Shown: positions 25,116 to 37,308, counted from the stretch's first letter. The stretch: 64,000 nt of DNA from Arthrobacter sp. U41 (GCF_001750145.1 NZ_CP015732.1:1984001-2048000), one strand, 5' to 3'. Notes: generated by a model from the letters alone, not told the origin. Numbers and translations are program-made.

Positions 25116-26015
25116 ATGACCGCCGGACGTCTGCACCTGCGCCGCGACACCGCCGCCACCTTGACCCTGCTCACGCTGGCCGCCGTTGTGGCCGGCTGCG
25201 CTGCGGGCACTCCAACTGGCGCCCCTACCCAGCCCGGCGCCTCAACCCAGCCCGGCAGCCCTGCCCCGTCGACTGCTGCGACTCCGCCCGCAGCCTCTTC
25301 CGCCCCCGCCGTCCCGGGATGGACTGCCTTGGCGGACAGCGCGCCGTACAAGGCGCTCGCGCCGGAGCAACAACAGAAAATCAGCGCGCTGGAGGCCATG
25401 GACCGGGCCACGTTCGAGAAGCAGAGCCGGGATGACCAACTGGCCTACGGGGCGTTCCTTCGGGAGGTCTACCAGGACGACGCAATCGCCGGCGCGCCCG
25501 GGACGTCGCCGGGCGTACCGGTCCCGGCCGCCGGGAACGTGTCCCTTACAAGCACCGGCGAAGAGATCATCCACGATGAACGACTCAAGGAAGCGACCGC
25601 CCGTCAGAGCGTCCAGCCCGACCGCGACGCCGCCACAACCCGTGCGGCGCCCGGCAGCAACTACACCAAGATGGCTCCGTCCCGGGTTTCGCCCCTCTTT
25701 CCCACGGCCTATGCCGAGGCCTCCGCGCCCGCCGGAATGACCCAGGAGTCTGTCCTCGCTGTTCTTTCGGATCCGAAGCGCATGCTCATCCTGGACCAGT
25801 CCAATAATTTCATTCCGTATGACGGCTCCTGGGAACCGCTGGAGTTTCGGGTCATCGAGATGCAGCGCACCGAAAGCCAGGCCCGCAGCCAGTTCTACTT
25901 CGCCTATACGCCGTTTCTGGATATCCACGGAGCCGAGAACGGCGTCTGGATTCTGATGTTCAACGCCCAGGAGTCGCAGGAAAGATGGATACCGGACTTG
26001 GCCGTGATCGACTGA
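25116..26015 (+). CDS. secreted lipoprotein of unknown function
   Basis: A 299-aa putative lipoprotein. The signal peptide ends in LTLAAVVAGC, with lipidated Cys about residue 28. A low-complexity Pro/Ala/Ser/Thr linker (about 29-75) follows, then a region containing PGWTALADSAPYKALAPEQQQKISALEAMDR. The C-terminal half (about 190-299) has aromatic-rich strands such as RSQFYFAYTPFLDIHGAENG and WILMFNAQESQERW. I do not recognise the family. The ATG at 25116 is favoured over an upstream in-frame TTG because GGGGG lies 5 bp before it. It is not obviously in an operon. Confidence 0.75.
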   Translation: MTAGRLHLRRDTAATLTLLTLAAVVAGCAAGTPTGAPTQPGASTQPGSPAPSTAATPPAASSAPAVPGWTALADSAPYKALAPEQQQKISALEAMDRATFEKQSRDDQLAYGAFLREVYQDDAIAGAPGTSPGVPVPAAGNVSLTSTGEEIIHDERLKEATARQSVQPDRDAATTRAAPGSNYTKMAPSRVSPLFPTAYAEASAPAGMTQESVLAVLSDPKRMLILDQSNNFIPYDGSWEPLEFRVIEMQRTESQARSQFYFAYTPFLDIHGAENGVWILMFNAQESQERWIPDLAVID

Positions 26016-26130
26016 CCGGACGGCGGGCACTGGAGCCGCCGCCCTGGGAGTCCGGAACATGGCACCCGGACGCAGGGTCTGGGGACGTTAGGCCCTAGAC
26101 CGCGAAAACGGCACGGCGGAGTCTTGGCTT

Positions 26131-26619
26131 ATGACTGCAACGAATCCGGAAAAGACGCCGGACATCAAGTCCACCCAACTCCAGGAACAGCCGACCGCGG
26201 TGCTCCGCGAAACCGTCCCCATGAACGAGCTGCGTGAGTTCTTCAGTCGCGCCTACCGTTTGGTGATGAGCGCGGCCGAACAACAGCACGTCCAGCTGGC
26301 CGGACCGCCCTTCGCGATGTACCGCGGAATGCCCACCGACGTCGTCGACGTCGAGGCGGGCTTTCCGGTGGCGGCGCCCTTTTCCGGCGGCGGGAACGGC
26401 GGCGTGACCGCGGGATCCCTTCCCGCCGGCCAGGCCCTCGAAGCGATGCATGTCGGGCCCTACGAGACGCTCCCCGAGACGTACGGGGCGGTCATGGGGA
26501 AAATGCAGGCAGAAGGCCTAACTCCTGGGAATGCAATGTGGGAGTACTACCTCAGCGACCCGGCCGCGGAGCCTGACCCGGCGAAGTGGAAGACGCTGGT
26601 CGTCTGGCCGGTCGTCTGA
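26131..26619 (+). CDS. stand-alone GyrI-like / effector-binding (SHS2) domain protein
   Basis: A 162-aa protein with the GyrI-like small-molecule-binding fold that usually forms the C-terminal effector domain of AraC/MerR regulators. The order of elements is typical: QPTAVLRETVPMNELREFF, PPFAMYRGMPTDVVDVEAGFPV, ALEAMHVGPYETLPETYGAVMGKM and the terminal WEYYLSDPAAEPDPAKWKTLVVWPV. There is no DNA-binding domain, so it may sequester or hydrolyse a small molecule, or be an orphan sensor. The start is an ATG at 26131 without a strong ribosome site. Confidence 0.82.
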   Translation: MTATNPEKTPDIKSTQLQEQPTAVLRETVPMNELREFFSRAYRLVMSAAEQQHVQLAGPPFAMYRGMPTDVVDVEAGFPVAAPFSGGGNGGVTAGSLPAGQALEAMHVGPYETLPETYGAVMGKMQAEGLTPGNAMWEYYLSDPAAEPDPAKWKTLVVWPVV

Positions 26620-26821
26620 GCGGTCGACCGTCCGCGCCGGCTCCCGGCGTCGAGCCCCTTCCGGCGGCGCTTCGGAAAGCCCTGTCCGCCCTAATCGAGG
26701 GGCCCTGCGACGCAAACTGTCGGGTTCGCTACACTATTCTTCGGCTACGTGCATAATGTCCTAAACTGCTTCACTGAGGTGCCTGAAATGGCGCTGCGCA
26801 GCAACGAAAGTGAACCCCCAA

Positions 26822-27124
26822 ATGGCTACCGATTACGACGCACCACGCAAGACAGAGGAAGAGTCTCCCGCTGAGTCGGTGGAGGCACTTCAGGCGTCCC
26901 GCAGCGGCGGCGCCCAGACTGCTGTCATCGACGTCGACGAGAACGACACGGCTGAAGGCATCGACCTTCCCGGGGCCGATCTCTCCGGCGAAGAACTGAC
27001 CGTCATTGTTGTTCCCGAGCAGTCCGATGAATTCACCTGCTCCTCCTGCTTCCTGGTCCGCCACCGGTCCCAGGTGGCCAAGGAAAAGAACGGCTTGAAG
27101 TACTGCCGCGATTGTGAAGGCTAG
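26822..27124 (+). CDS. DUF4193 family protein with C-terminal zinc-ribbon-like cysteines
   Basis: A 100-aa acidic protein. It begins MATDYDAPRKTEEESPAES and ends with FTCSSCFLVRHRSQVAKEKNGLKYCRDCEG, giving a CxxC...CxxC pair that probably binds zinc. DUF4193 proteins are widespread in Actinobacteria and of unknown function, though the fold suggests a partner of RNA polymerase or a ribosome-related factor (conjecture). The ATG at 26822 gives the conserved family N-terminus; an upstream in-frame ATG at 26810 would add only MNPQ. Confidence 0.88.
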   Translation: MATDYDAPRKTEEESPAESVEALQASRSGGAQTAVIDVDENDTAEGIDLPGADLSGEELTVIVVPEQSDEFTCSSCFLVRHRSQVAKEKNGLKYCRDCEG

Positions 27125-27183
27125 GGGACCTTCCACCGCGCACCACGACTTCAGGACAAGCCAGCCCGGCAGCAGGGCACCGT

Positions 27184-27216
27184 GAAGCGCCGGAACCCGA
27201 CAGGGACCGGCGCTTC
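27184..27216 (+). terminator. hairpin after the DUF4193 gene
   Basis: Perfect 10-bp stem, GAAGCGCCGG (27184-27193) with CCGGCGCTTC (27207-27216). It lacks a T-run, so termination is probable rather than certain. Confidence 0.6.
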
Positions 27217-27380
27217 GCCGTTCCCCCGAGGGGGCCAGCCGCCGGCCGCCGGCGGTGCGACCGTCCCGTGACCGGTCGCGGCGCAGCCTAACGGTTGGGC
27301 GCCGATCCGGCAGGGCCCTCGATTCGCGCGGGAAACACCCCTATTCTGAAGCTAACTCATCGCGTGAGGGGGCGGCCCAA

Positions 27381-27926
27381 ATGAACAAGTTCCGGGTGTG
27401 GCTGATAGCTGTCCTGATGGCAGTGGGGTCGGCGCTGGTGGCGCCGGCCCCCGCATCGGCGGCTCCCTACTGCGGGCAGGTGTGGGGGTCGCTGATCAAG
27501 TCGGATCCTGCGATGAGCCAGGCCAAAGTCACGAATGTCCGCACCGGGCAGCACTATTGCTTCGACCGCCTGGTCATTGACCTCAACGGACCCGTCGGCG
27601 GGTACACCGTCCGCTACGTTCCGCAGGTCACGCAGGACGGTTCGGGGTTTCCGGTCCCGCTGCGGGGACAGGCTTTCCTCCAGGTCACGGCCAACGCCCC
27701 GGCCTATGACGACAACGGCAATGCCACGTACACCCCCGCCGACCGGAACGAATTAAGCAACGTCACCGGGTATCAGACGTTCAGGCAGCTGGCGTGGGCC
27801 GGCAGCTTCGAGGGGTATTCGAGCCTTGGCCTCGGGGTCCGGGCCCGGCTGCCGTTCCGCGTGTTCACCCTGGCCGGGCCCGACGCGGGCTCACGGCTCG
27901 TGATCGACGTCGCCCACTTCTGGTGA
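27381..27926 (+). CDS. secreted AMIN-like domain protein
   Basis: A 181-aa exported protein. The signal peptide MNKFRVWLIAVLMAVGSALVAPAPASA ends at ASA-APY. The mature part has two cysteines (YCGQ and YCFD), probably a disulfide, and the sequence VRTGQHYCFDRLVIDLNGPVGGYTVRYV typical of AMIN-like domains found in actinobacterial secreted proteins. AMIN-type domains bind cell-wall polymers; the precise role here is unknown. The start at 27381 was chosen because the upstream in-frame extension would bury the signal peptide. Confidence 0.78.
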   Translation: MNKFRVWLIAVLMAVGSALVAPAPASAAPYCGQVWGSLIKSDPAMSQAKVTNVRTGQHYCFDRLVIDLNGPVGGYTVRYVPQVTQDGSGFPVPLRGQAFLQVTANAPAYDDNGNATYTPADRNELSNVTGYQTFRQLAWAGSFEGYSSLGLGVRARLPFRVFTLAGPDAGSRLVIDVAHFW

Positions 27927-28093
27927 TCCCCGGCCGGGTGCTTGCCCGCGTCTCACCGGGCACACCCGCAGTTGGTAAGCCGACTTAGTAAGCTGACCGA
28001 GAAATTCTTCCGGGACCGTCGCGGTCCCGTTACGCCCTGGGGTAGCGTCGGAGGCATCGGATCTAGCCATATCGGACCTACCCAGGAGGACCC

Positions 28094-28573
28094 ATGAAAG
28101 CTTCACCTACGCTCACGACGAACCTGCAGGCAGTGCTCGTGGACCTGATCGAACTTCACGTGCAAGGCAAGCAGGCGCACTGGAACATCGTGGGAACAAA
28201 CTTCCGGGACCTCCACCTGCAGCTGGACGAGATTATCGATTCAGCCCGCGCCTTCGCGGATGACCTGGCCGAGCGCATGCGTGCCCTCCACGCGCTCCCG
28301 GACGGCCGCAGCTCCACCGTGTCCAAGTCCACCTCGCTCGCCGAGTTCCCGGCCGGGCTGATCAACACCAAGGACGCCATCGAGCGGATCGTCGCGGCGC
28401 TCGAGGCCGCCGTCGGCACCATGCGCAAAGTCCACGACGAAGTCGACGAAGAGGACCCCACGACGGCGGACCTGCTGCACGCGTTCATCGCCAAGTTCGA
28501 GCAGTACGCCTGGCTGGTCAACGCGGAGACGATGCGTGCCAACACCAGCGTCACCACGGCGGAGAGCCAGTAA
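28094..28573 (+). CDS. dps: Dps family ferritin-like DNA-protection protein
   Basis: A 159-aa mini-ferritin that oxidises and stores iron and protects DNA in stationary phase or under peroxide stress. Intersubunit ferroxidase ligands are H29 (QAHWNIVG), H41 (FRDLHLQLDE), D56 and E60 (ADDLAERM), with the exact spacing of characterised Dps proteins. The N-terminus is short and weakly basic, so direct DNA binding through a long tail is unlikely. An AGGAGGA ribosome site precedes the ATG. Monocistronic, closed by a long hairpin. Confidence 0.95.
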   Translation: MKASPTLTTNLQAVLVDLIELHVQGKQAHWNIVGTNFRDLHLQLDEIIDSARAFADDLAERMRALHALPDGRSSTVSKSTSLAEFPAGLINTKDAIERIVAALEAAVGTMRKVHDEVDEEDPTTADLLHAFIAKFEQYAWLVNAETMRANTSVTTAESQ

Positions 28574-28590
28574 CGTCCTCCAGCGCAGTT

Positions 28591-28631
28591 CCCAGCGCCC
28601 CGCGCCGGTTCCACCGGCGCCGGGCGCTGGG
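28591..28631 (+). terminator. long hairpin terminator after dps
   Basis: Outer arms CCCAGCGCCC (28591-28600) and GGGCGCTGGG (28622-28631) and inner arms GCGCCGGT/ACCGGCGC enclose a TCC loop, followed by CGTTT. Confidence 0.75.
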
Positions 28632-28691
28632 CGTTTAAGCCACGGCGCCCCTGCCCGCGCCGGCCGTCCCGGGAGTGTTCTGCGGCCCCGG

Positions 28692-30323
28692 CTATTGGGC
28701 GGTCGGCACCTTCCGGAGCACGACGGCGGCGAGGACTGCGGCCCCGGCCATGAGCACAAGCGCGATCGTGGCCGTGATGTGGACGCCCGAGTCGAAGGCG
28801 GTGCGGGCGGCCGCCATGACGGCCTCCGCCAGCGGTCCCGGCAGGGCCTGCGCCAGCTCCACGGCCCCTGCGAGCGTCTCACCGGCCTGGGCTGACGCTT
28901 CCACGGGGGCCGCATCGACGGCGCCGGCGGGAAGCCGGAGATTGCCCTGATACGAGGCCGTCAGGATGGACCCCAGGATGGCAGTGCCCAGCAGGGAGCC
29001 GATCTCGTACCCGGTCTCCGAAATCGCGGCCGCCGCCCCGGACTTTTCCGCGGGGGCTGCGCCGAGTATCAGGTCGTTGGAGATGGTCTCCGCAGCGCCG
29101 ACGCCAAGGCACAGCACCAGCAGTGCCGCCAGCAGCAGCGCCGGGCCGTTGCCGTGATCGCCGAAGGCCACCAGGCAGTAGCCCGCGGCGCTCAGGAGCA
29201 GCCCTCCGGCCACCACAAAGCCGGGGCGGACCTTCTTTACCAGCGGCACCACCAGCAGTCCGGCCAGGACGGTGGCGATCAGGGCCGGGACCATGGCGAT
29301 GCCGGACTCGGAAGGGGACTGTCCCTCGAGCAACTGCAGGTGCTGGGCGAGGAACAGAATGAAGCCATTGAAGGAGAACAGTGCCAGCACGTTCGCGATG
29401 ATGGCGGTGCTGAAGACCCGGTTGCCAAAGAGGCTGATGTCCAGCAGGGGAGCGGTGCGGTTTCCTGCGCCGCAGCCGTCCTGCACCGGGGCACCGGTCA
29501 GGAGGGAACGCTGCCGCCGGACGAAGACGTATCCCATCAGCAGGCCAAAGCCGATCGCGGCCAGCGGCTCCAGGGCCAGCCCGTGCGTGGCAAGGACCTT
29601 GATGCCATAGACCACGGGCACCATCACCAGCAGGGACAGGATGATGCTGGGCACGTCCACCCGGCCCGGATTCGGGTCGCGGGATTCCGGGATCAGGACC
29701 GGCCCCAGGGCCAGCAGCGGCAGGATGATCGGCACGGCCACGAGCAGGACGGCGCCCCACCAGAAGTGCTCCACCAGCCAGCCGCCAAGAATCGGGCCCA
29801 GCGCAGCGCCGCCGGAGAAGCCGGCGGCCCAGATGGCCACGGCCAGCCGGCGCCGGTTGGGCTCCGGGAAGATGTTGCGGATCAGGGACAGCGTGGAGGG
29901 CATCAGCATGGCCCCGAAGAAGCCCAGCCCCGCGCGTCCTGCGATCAGCCATTCGGCGCTGGGCGCGAAGGCGGTAACCGCCGATACAGCGGCGAAGCCC
30001 GTGCTGCCGATGAAGAGCAGCCGGCGGCGGCCGATCCTGTCACCGAGGCTGCCCATCGCCACGAGCAGGCCGGCGAGCACCAGGGGATAGGCGTCCACAA
30101 TCCAGAGCAGCTCCACCCCGGAGACGTCGAGGCTGCGCGCGATGGCCGGCAGCGCGAAGGTCAGGGCCGTATTGTCGACGGCCACGAGCAGCACCGGAAA
30201 CATCAGCAGCGCCAGCGCCAGCCAGTCGCGCCACGGAGCGCGCGGCGTCGGGGTGGACCTCGTTCCGGCGGCGTACCTGCCGAGCGTGCCGGTGCTGCCG
30301 GGGGTGAAGGAAGTGTTGCTCAT
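28692..30323 (-). CDS. MFS drug exporter, DHA2 (QacA/EmrB-like) family
   Basis: A 543-aa proton-coupled efflux protein with about 14 predicted membrane segments. Motif A is visible as GSLGDRIGRRRLLFIGS; motif D1-like WIVDAYPLVLAGLLVA and motif C-like LAVAIWAAGFSGGAALGPILGGWLV support DHA2. A 30-residue polar N-terminus precedes the first helix (WLALALLMFPVLLVAVDNTALTFALP). The ATG at 30321-30323 lies 5 bp from a 30-bp palindromic operator shared with the divergent tetR gene. This is a classic regulated multidrug efflux pair; the substrate is unknown. Confidence 0.93.
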   Translation of the reverse strand: MSNTSFTPGSTGTLGRYAAGTRSTPTPRAPWRDWLALALLMFPVLLVAVDNTALTFALPAIARSLDVSGVELLWIVDAYPLVLAGLLVAMGSLGDRIGRRRLLFIGSTGFAAVSAVTAFAPSAEWLIAGRAGLGFFGAMLMPSTLSLIRNIFPEPNRRRLAVAIWAAGFSGGAALGPILGGWLVEHFWWGAVLLVAVPIILPLLALGPVLIPESRDPNPGRVDVPSIILSLLVMVPVVYGIKVLATHGLALEPLAAIGFGLLMGYVFVRRQRSLLTGAPVQDGCGAGNRTAPLLDISLFGNRVFSTAIIANVLALFSFNGFILFLAQHLQLLEGQSPSESGIAMVPALIATVLAGLLVVPLVKKVRPGFVVAGGLLLSAAGYCLVAFGDHGNGPALLLAALLVLCLGVGAAETISNDLILGAAPAEKSGAAAAISETGYEIGSLLGTAILGSILTASYQGNLRLPAGAVDAAPVEASAQAGETLAGAVELAQALPGPLAEAVMAAARTAFDSGVHITATIALVLMAGAAVLAAVVLRKVPTAQ

Positions 30324-30327
30324 AAAA

Positions 30328-30357
30328 TTAACTGTACCGTCTGGACGGTACAGTTAA
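30328..30357. promoter_or_regulatory. TetR operator between the MFS exporter and its regulator
   Basis: Arms TTAACTGTACCGTC (30328-30341) and GACGGTACAGTTAA (30344-30357) are exact reverse complements around a 2-bp centre. The site lies 5 bp from the exporter start and 49-78 bp before the tetR start, so one bound regulator could repress both promoters. Confidence 0.88.
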
Positions 30358-30405
30358 GAAGCCGCCCGTTAAGAACCGCCCCGCATGGAAGGCATGATAG
30401 GAACC

Positions 30406-30945
30406 ATGGCCAGAAAACCCGTCGCCCGCGAAGCCGTCCTTGACGCGTTCGAATCCCTGCTGATCGAAGAAGGCGAGCGTGCCGCGACCCTGGACGCGGT
30501 GGCGAGGCTGGCCGGGGTTTCCAAGGGCGGGCTGCTGTACCACTTCCCGAACAAGGAAGCGATGATTTCCGTGCTGCTGGAACGGCTGGACCGGCTGCTC
30601 GCCGAGGACGTCGCGGCCATGGCCGCCGCGCCGGAAGGCGCGGCCGCGTACTTCATCAAGTCCTCGGTCTGGGCGGACACCCCGCTGGACCGCGCCTTCG
30701 TCGCCGCCACCCGGCTGGCCGAAGTGGCCCACCAGGAAACTCTGCGGCGAATGGCCGCCGCGCAGGCGAGCTGGCTGGAACTGCTGGCGGCCGACGTCGG
30801 GCCCGCCATGGCCAAGCCCGTCCTCTACATGGGGGATGGGCTGTACTTCAACGCCATGCTGGCACGCGGCCCCGGCGGCCCCCTCCCGGAGGTCGGCCCC
30901 GACGTCGAAAGCCTGCTCACCGCACTCGGGCGGCTCCGCGGCTGA
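30406..30945 (+). CDS. TetR family transcriptional regulator
   Basis: A 179-aa repressor-type protein. The N-terminal helix-turn-helix is AATLDAVARLAGVSKGGLLYHFPNKEAMI (about residues 26-55); the rest is a helical ligand-binding/dimer domain ending in VESLLTALGRLRG. The start MARKPVAREAVLDAF (30406) is preferred because AGGAA lies just upstream; in-frame ATGs at 30385 and 30394 are alternatives. It is divergent from the DHA2 exporter and almost certainly binds the palindrome at 30328-30357, relieving repression when the pump substrate binds. Confidence 0.92.
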   Translation: MARKPVAREAVLDAFESLLIEEGERAATLDAVARLAGVSKGGLLYHFPNKEAMISVLLERLDRLLAEDVAAMAAAPEGAAAYFIKSSVWADTPLDRAFVAATRLAEVAHQETLRRMAAAQASWLELLAADVGPAMAKPVLYMGDGLYFNAMLARGPGGPLPEVGPDVESLLTALGRLRG

Positions 30946-31130
30946 TGCGTCCCGGATGCCCCGCATGCCCCCCATGCCGAAAACGCCGGAGGGTCGCGAA
31001 ACCGCGGGGCACCTTACGGCGACCACGCCGCTCTCCGGCGATCTCGCCGCGTCGACACGGCGGGGTCACTAGTTTGCGGACGCAGGCCGGACATAGGACA
31101 ATGGATGCTGTGACTGTTGTCACGGCAACT

Positions 31131-31136
31131 TAATAT
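31131..31136 (+). promoter_or_regulatory. candidate -10 of the glycine-cleavage operon
   Basis: TAATAT, about 12-13 nt before the first paired bases of the glycine riboswitch. No good -35 is seen at the right distance. The remainder of 30946-31148 shows no gene. Confidence 0.4.
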
Positions 31137-31148
31137 GCCTTTGATCTG

Positions 31149-31358
31149 CGGCGGGAGAGTTCTGCAAGTAGGTACAAGCAGGCGCCGTAGGAGCAAATCC
31201 TCCCCAGGAATCTCTCAGGCCCACGTACCGCCGCGGCAAGGCAACTCTGGAAAGTAGCAGGCTGTCCCCGGACATGCTGTGCTCACCGACGGTGCAAGCG
31301 GGGCCCTGCGAGAGCGAGGCGCTGCGGAAACTCTCAGGTCCAATACAGAGTGGGGAGG
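31149..31358 (+). ncRNA. tandem glycine riboswitch (two aptamers)
   Basis: Aptamer 1 (about 31149-31254) has GCGGGAGAG, GCCGTAGGAGCAAATCCTCC, AATCTCTCAGGC, ACCGCCGC and CAACTCTGGAAAG. Aptamer 2 (about 31258-31358) has TCACCGACGGTGCAAGCGGG, GGAAACTCTCAGGTCC and ATACAGAGTGGGGAG. These are the conserved cores of the gcvT RNA motif. It lies directly before gcvP in the sense orientation. In this class glycine binding turns expression on. The aptamer 2 boundary with the expression platform is uncertain. Confidence 0.94.
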
Positions 31359-31409
31359 AACCCGAATCAATGCGGCGTACCCTGCGCCGCCTTAGTTATG
31401 GAGTTCCTT

Positions 31410-34298
<2,889 letters not shown>

Positions 34299-34310
34299 GG
34301 ACTGCCAACA

Positions 34311-35474
34311 ATGACTGAAAAATATACGGCCCTCCACGAAGAGCACAAGACACTCGGCGCCTCCTTCACGGACTTCGGCGGCTGGCAGATGCCGCTCAAA
34401 TACAGCTCCGAACTGGCTGAGCACCACGCAGTCCGCAAGTCCGCGGGCCTCTACGACCTTTCCCACATGGGTGAAGTCTGGGTAACCGGCCCCGACGCCG
34501 CAGCCTTCCTGGACTACGCCCTGGTCGGCAAGATCTCCGCGATGGCGATTGGCAAGGCCAAGTACTCGCTGATCTGCAACGAGGACGGCGGCATTATCGA
34601 TGACCTCATCACCTACCGGCATCCGGCAGGGGCCGACGGCACTGACAAGTTCCTCGTGGTTCCGAACGCCGGCAACGCCGAGGTTGTCGCCGCGGCCTTG
34701 GCCGAGCGCGCCGGCTCCGGTAAAGAGGGGGGCTTCGACGTCACCGTCGAGGACGCCTCGGCCGACACCTCGCTGATCGCCGTGCAGGGCCCCAAAGCGC
34801 AGGAGATCCTGCTGCGCCTGGTTCCGGCCGCGCAGCACGAGCTCGTCACCGGTCTGAAGTACTACGCCGCCGTTGACGTTCCCTTTATGTTCGGCGGCAC
34901 CAGCAAGGAGCTGCTGCTGGCCCGCACCGGGTACACCGGTGAGGACGGGTTCGAGATCTTCGTCTCCAACGACGACGCCGTTGCCCTCTGGCAGGCGCTC
35001 GTCGCGATCGCCGAAGACGGCGAGCTGACGCCCGCCGGCCTCGCGTCCCGCGACTCGCTCCGGCTGGAAGCCGGCATGCCGCTCTACGGCAACGAGCTCT
35101 CCCTCGACGGCGACCCGTTCGCTGCCGGACTGGGCCCGGTCGTGGCGCTTTCCAAGGAAGGGGACTTCGTCGGCAAGGCGGCCCTCGCCGCCAAGAAAGA
35201 AGCCGGCGCCGGCTCCACCACCGGCCGTAAGCTCGTCGGGCTCAAGGGCCTCGGACGCCGGGCCGGCCGCGGCCACTACCCGGTTCTGAAGGACGGCAGC
35301 ACCGTCGGGGAAGTCACCTCCGGCCAGCCCAGCCCCACCCTCGGCTACCCCGTCGCGATGGCCTACGTCGACATCGAGTTCACCGAACCCGGCACCACCC
35401 TGGACATCGACCTCCGCGGCAAGGCCGAGCCCTTCGAAGTGGTCGCGCTGCCGTTCTACAAGCGCGAGAAGTAG
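34311..35474 (+). CDS. gcvT: aminomethyltransferase, T protein of the glycine cleavage system
   Basis: A 387-aa tetrahydrofolate-dependent enzyme that releases ammonia from the aminomethyl-lipoyl arm and makes 5,10-methylene-THF. Motifs are TDFGGWQMPLKY, VRKSAGLYDLSHMGEVWVTG, LLARTGYTGEDGFEIFV and, near the end, GQPSPTLGYPVAMAYV. It follows gcvP by 12 bp with AAGGA upstream of the ATG. A strong hairpin in the gap to gcvH may lower downstream expression. Confidence 0.97.
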   Translation: MTEKYTALHEEHKTLGASFTDFGGWQMPLKYSSELAEHHAVRKSAGLYDLSHMGEVWVTGPDAAAFLDYALVGKISAMAIGKAKYSLICNEDGGIIDDLITYRHPAGADGTDKFLVVPNAGNAEVVAAALAERAGSGKEGGFDVTVEDASADTSLIAVQGPKAQEILLRLVPAAQHELVTGLKYYAAVDVPFMFGGTSKELLLARTGYTGEDGFEIFVSNDDAVALWQALVAIAEDGELTPAGLASRDSLRLEAGMPLYGNELSLDGDPFAAGLGPVVALSKEGDFVGKAALAAKKEAGAGSTTGRKLVGLKGLGRRAGRGHYPVLKDGSTVGEVTSGQPSPTLGYPVAMAYVDIEFTEPGTTLDIDLRGKAEPFEVVALPFYKREK

Positions 35475-35487
35475 CCCGACGAGTACC

Positions 35488-35517
35488 CCAGCGGGCCCCG
35501 GCACCGGGGCCCGCTGG
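35488..35517 (+). terminator. intra-operon hairpin between gcvT and gcvH
   Basis: Arms CCAGCGGGCCCCGG (35488-35501) and CCGGGGCCCGCTGG (35504-35517) are perfectly complementary. There is no following T-run, so it may be an mRNA-stability element or partial terminator rather than a full stop. Confidence 0.6.
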
Positions 35518-35571
35518 CCCCTGCCACCATTGAGGTGGCCCCCGACTTTTCAAACGTAAAGGAAAAAAACC

Positions 35572-35955
35572 ATGGCAAGAGTTGCCCCTGAACTGCAGTA
35601 CTCCGACGAGCACGAGTGGATTGCACGGGAGGCCGGGAACGTTGTGTCCATCGGCATCTCTGCTGTCGCCACGGATGCGCTGGGCGACATCGTGTACGTG
35701 GACCTGCCCGAGGTCGGCGCCACGGTGACCGCGGGGGAGACCTGCGGCGAGGTCGAGTCGACCAAGTCCGTCTCGGACCTGTATTCCCCCGTCACGGGCG
35801 AGGTCACCGAGATCAACCCCGCAGTCGTGGACGATCCCGCGCTGATCAACAGTGACCCGTACGGTGCCGGCTGGCTCTTCAAGGTCGCAGCCGAGTCCGA
35901 CGGCCCGCTGCTCTCGGCCGAGGAATACGCCTCGAAGAACGGCGGCGAACTGTGA
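35572..35955 (+). CDS. gcvH: glycine cleavage system H protein
   Basis: A 127-aa lipoyl carrier that shuttles the aminomethyl intermediate from GcvP to GcvT. The lipoylated residue is K65 in [20 protein letters not shown]. The N-terminus [15 protein letters not shown] and the C-terminus GAGWLFKVA are standard. AAAGGAAAA precedes the ATG. Its stop overlaps the glyA GTG (GTGA at 35952-35955), so H protein and SHMT are translationally coupled. Confidence 0.97.
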   Translation: MARVAPELQYSDEHEWIAREAGNVVSIGISAVATDALGDIVYVDLPEVGATVTAGETCGEVESTKSVSDLYSPVTGEVTEINPAVVDDPALINSDPYGAGWLFKVAAESDGPLLSAEEYASKNGGEL

Positions 35956-37274
35956 GCGCAGCCGAGGCAAGCACCACCTTCCAGCAGGTCGTTTCGGCGT
36001 CCCTGGACGCGGACCTGTCCGCTCTGGATCCGGAGGTCGCGGCGCGGATCGATGCCGAGCTGACCCGGCAGCGCGACGGCCTGGAGATGATCGCGTCGGA
36101 GAACCACACCGCCCGGGCCGTGATGCAGGCGCAGGGCTCGGTGCTGACGAACAAGTACGCCGAGGGCTACCCGGGCAAGCGCTACTACGGCGGCTGCGAG
36201 CACGTTGACGTGATCGAACAGCTCGCAATCGACCGGGTCAAGGCCCTCTTCGGCGCCGAATACGCCAACGTCCAGCCGCACTCCGGTGCGCAGGCCAACG
36301 CCTCCGTGATGCACGCCCTGATCCGTCCGGGCGACACGATCATGGGCCTGAACCTGGCCCACGGCGGGCACCTGACCCACGGGATGAAGATCAATTTCTC
36401 CGGCCGGCTCTACAACGTGATTCCGTACCAGGTCCGCGAGGACGACCACCGGATCGACATGGTCGAGGTCGAACGCCTGGCCCGGGAACACAAACCCCAG
36501 CTGATCGTTGCCGGCTGGTCCGCGTACGCCCGGCAGCTGGACTTCGCCGAATTCCGCCGGATCGCGGACGCCGTGGGCGCCTACCTGATGGTGGACATGG
36601 CGCACTTCGCCGGACTCGTCGCCGCCGGGCTGCACCCCTCCCCGGTGCCGCACGCCCACGTCACCACCTCCACCACGCACAAGACCCTCGCCGGTCCGCG
36701 CGGCGGCATCATCCTGACCAACGACGCCGCCATCGCCAAAAAGATCAACTCGGCAGTGTTCCCCGGCCAGCAGGGCGGCCCGCTGGAGCACGTGATCGCC
36801 GGCAAGGCCGTGGCCTTCAAGATCGCCGCGTCGCCGGAGTTCAAGGAACGCCAGGAACGCGTGCTGGCCGGAGCCCGGATCCTCGCGGAGCGCCTGGTCC
36901 AGCCGGACGTCACCGCCAAGGGCATCAACGTGATCTCCGGGGGCACCGACGTGCACCTGGTCCTGGTGGATCTGCGCAACTGCGAGCTCAATGGCCAGGA
37001 AGCCGAGGACCGCCTCGCGGAAATCGACATCACGGTCAACCGCAACGCCGTGCCGTTCGACCCGCGCCCGCCGATGGTCACCTCCGGGCTGCGGATCGGC
37101 ACCCCCGCCCTGGCCACCCGCGGCTTCGGCGAGGCGGCGTTCGCCGAAGTCGCCGACATCATCGCGGAGGCCCTGATCGCCGACGCCGGCACGGACCTGT
37201 CCGGTCTGCGCACCCGGGTGGAGGCCCTCGCCGCCGCCCACCCGCTCTACCCCTCGGTTGCCAACCTCGCCTAG
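35952..37274 (+). CDS. glyA: serine hydroxymethyltransferase
   Basis: A 440-aa PLP enzyme that combines glycine with 5,10-methylene-THF to give serine. The PLP lysine is K244 in [15 protein letters not shown]. Other blocks are [58 protein letters not shown] and [12 protein letters not shown]. The GTG start overlaps gcvH. Placement with gcvPTH means one glycine can supply the one-carbon unit for converting a second to serine. Many Actinobacteria have another glyA; this copy is probably dedicated to glycine catabolism. Confidence 0.97.
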   Translation: MSAAEASTTFQQVVSASLDADLSALDPEVAARIDAELTRQRDGLEMIASENHTARAVMQAQGSVLTNKYAEGYPGKRYYGGCEHVDVIEQLAIDRVKALFGAEYANVQPHSGAQANASVMHALIRPGDTIMGLNLAHGGHLTHGMKINFSGRLYNVIPYQVREDDHRIDMVEVERLAREHKPQLIVAGWSAYARQLDFAEFRRIADAVGAYLMVDMAHFAGLVAAGLHPSPVPHAHVTTSTTHKTLAGPRGGIILTNDAAIAKKINSAVFPGQQGGPLEHVIAGKAVAFKIAASPEFKERQERVLAGARILAERLVQPDVTAKGINVISGGTDVHLVLVDLRNCELNGQEAEDRLAEIDITVNRNAVPFDPRPPMVTSGLRIGTPALATRGFGEAAFAEVADIIAEALIADAGTDLSGLRTRVEALAAAHPLYPSVANLA

Positions 37275-37308
37275 GGGACGTATCACAGGTAGTAGACGCA
37301 GTACAGAT

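Noticed and set aside
29154..30443. Plus-strand frame opposite the DHA2 exporter
   Set aside because: Gln/His/Arg-rich shadow that also runs through the operator and into tetR; the exporter has clear MFS motifs.
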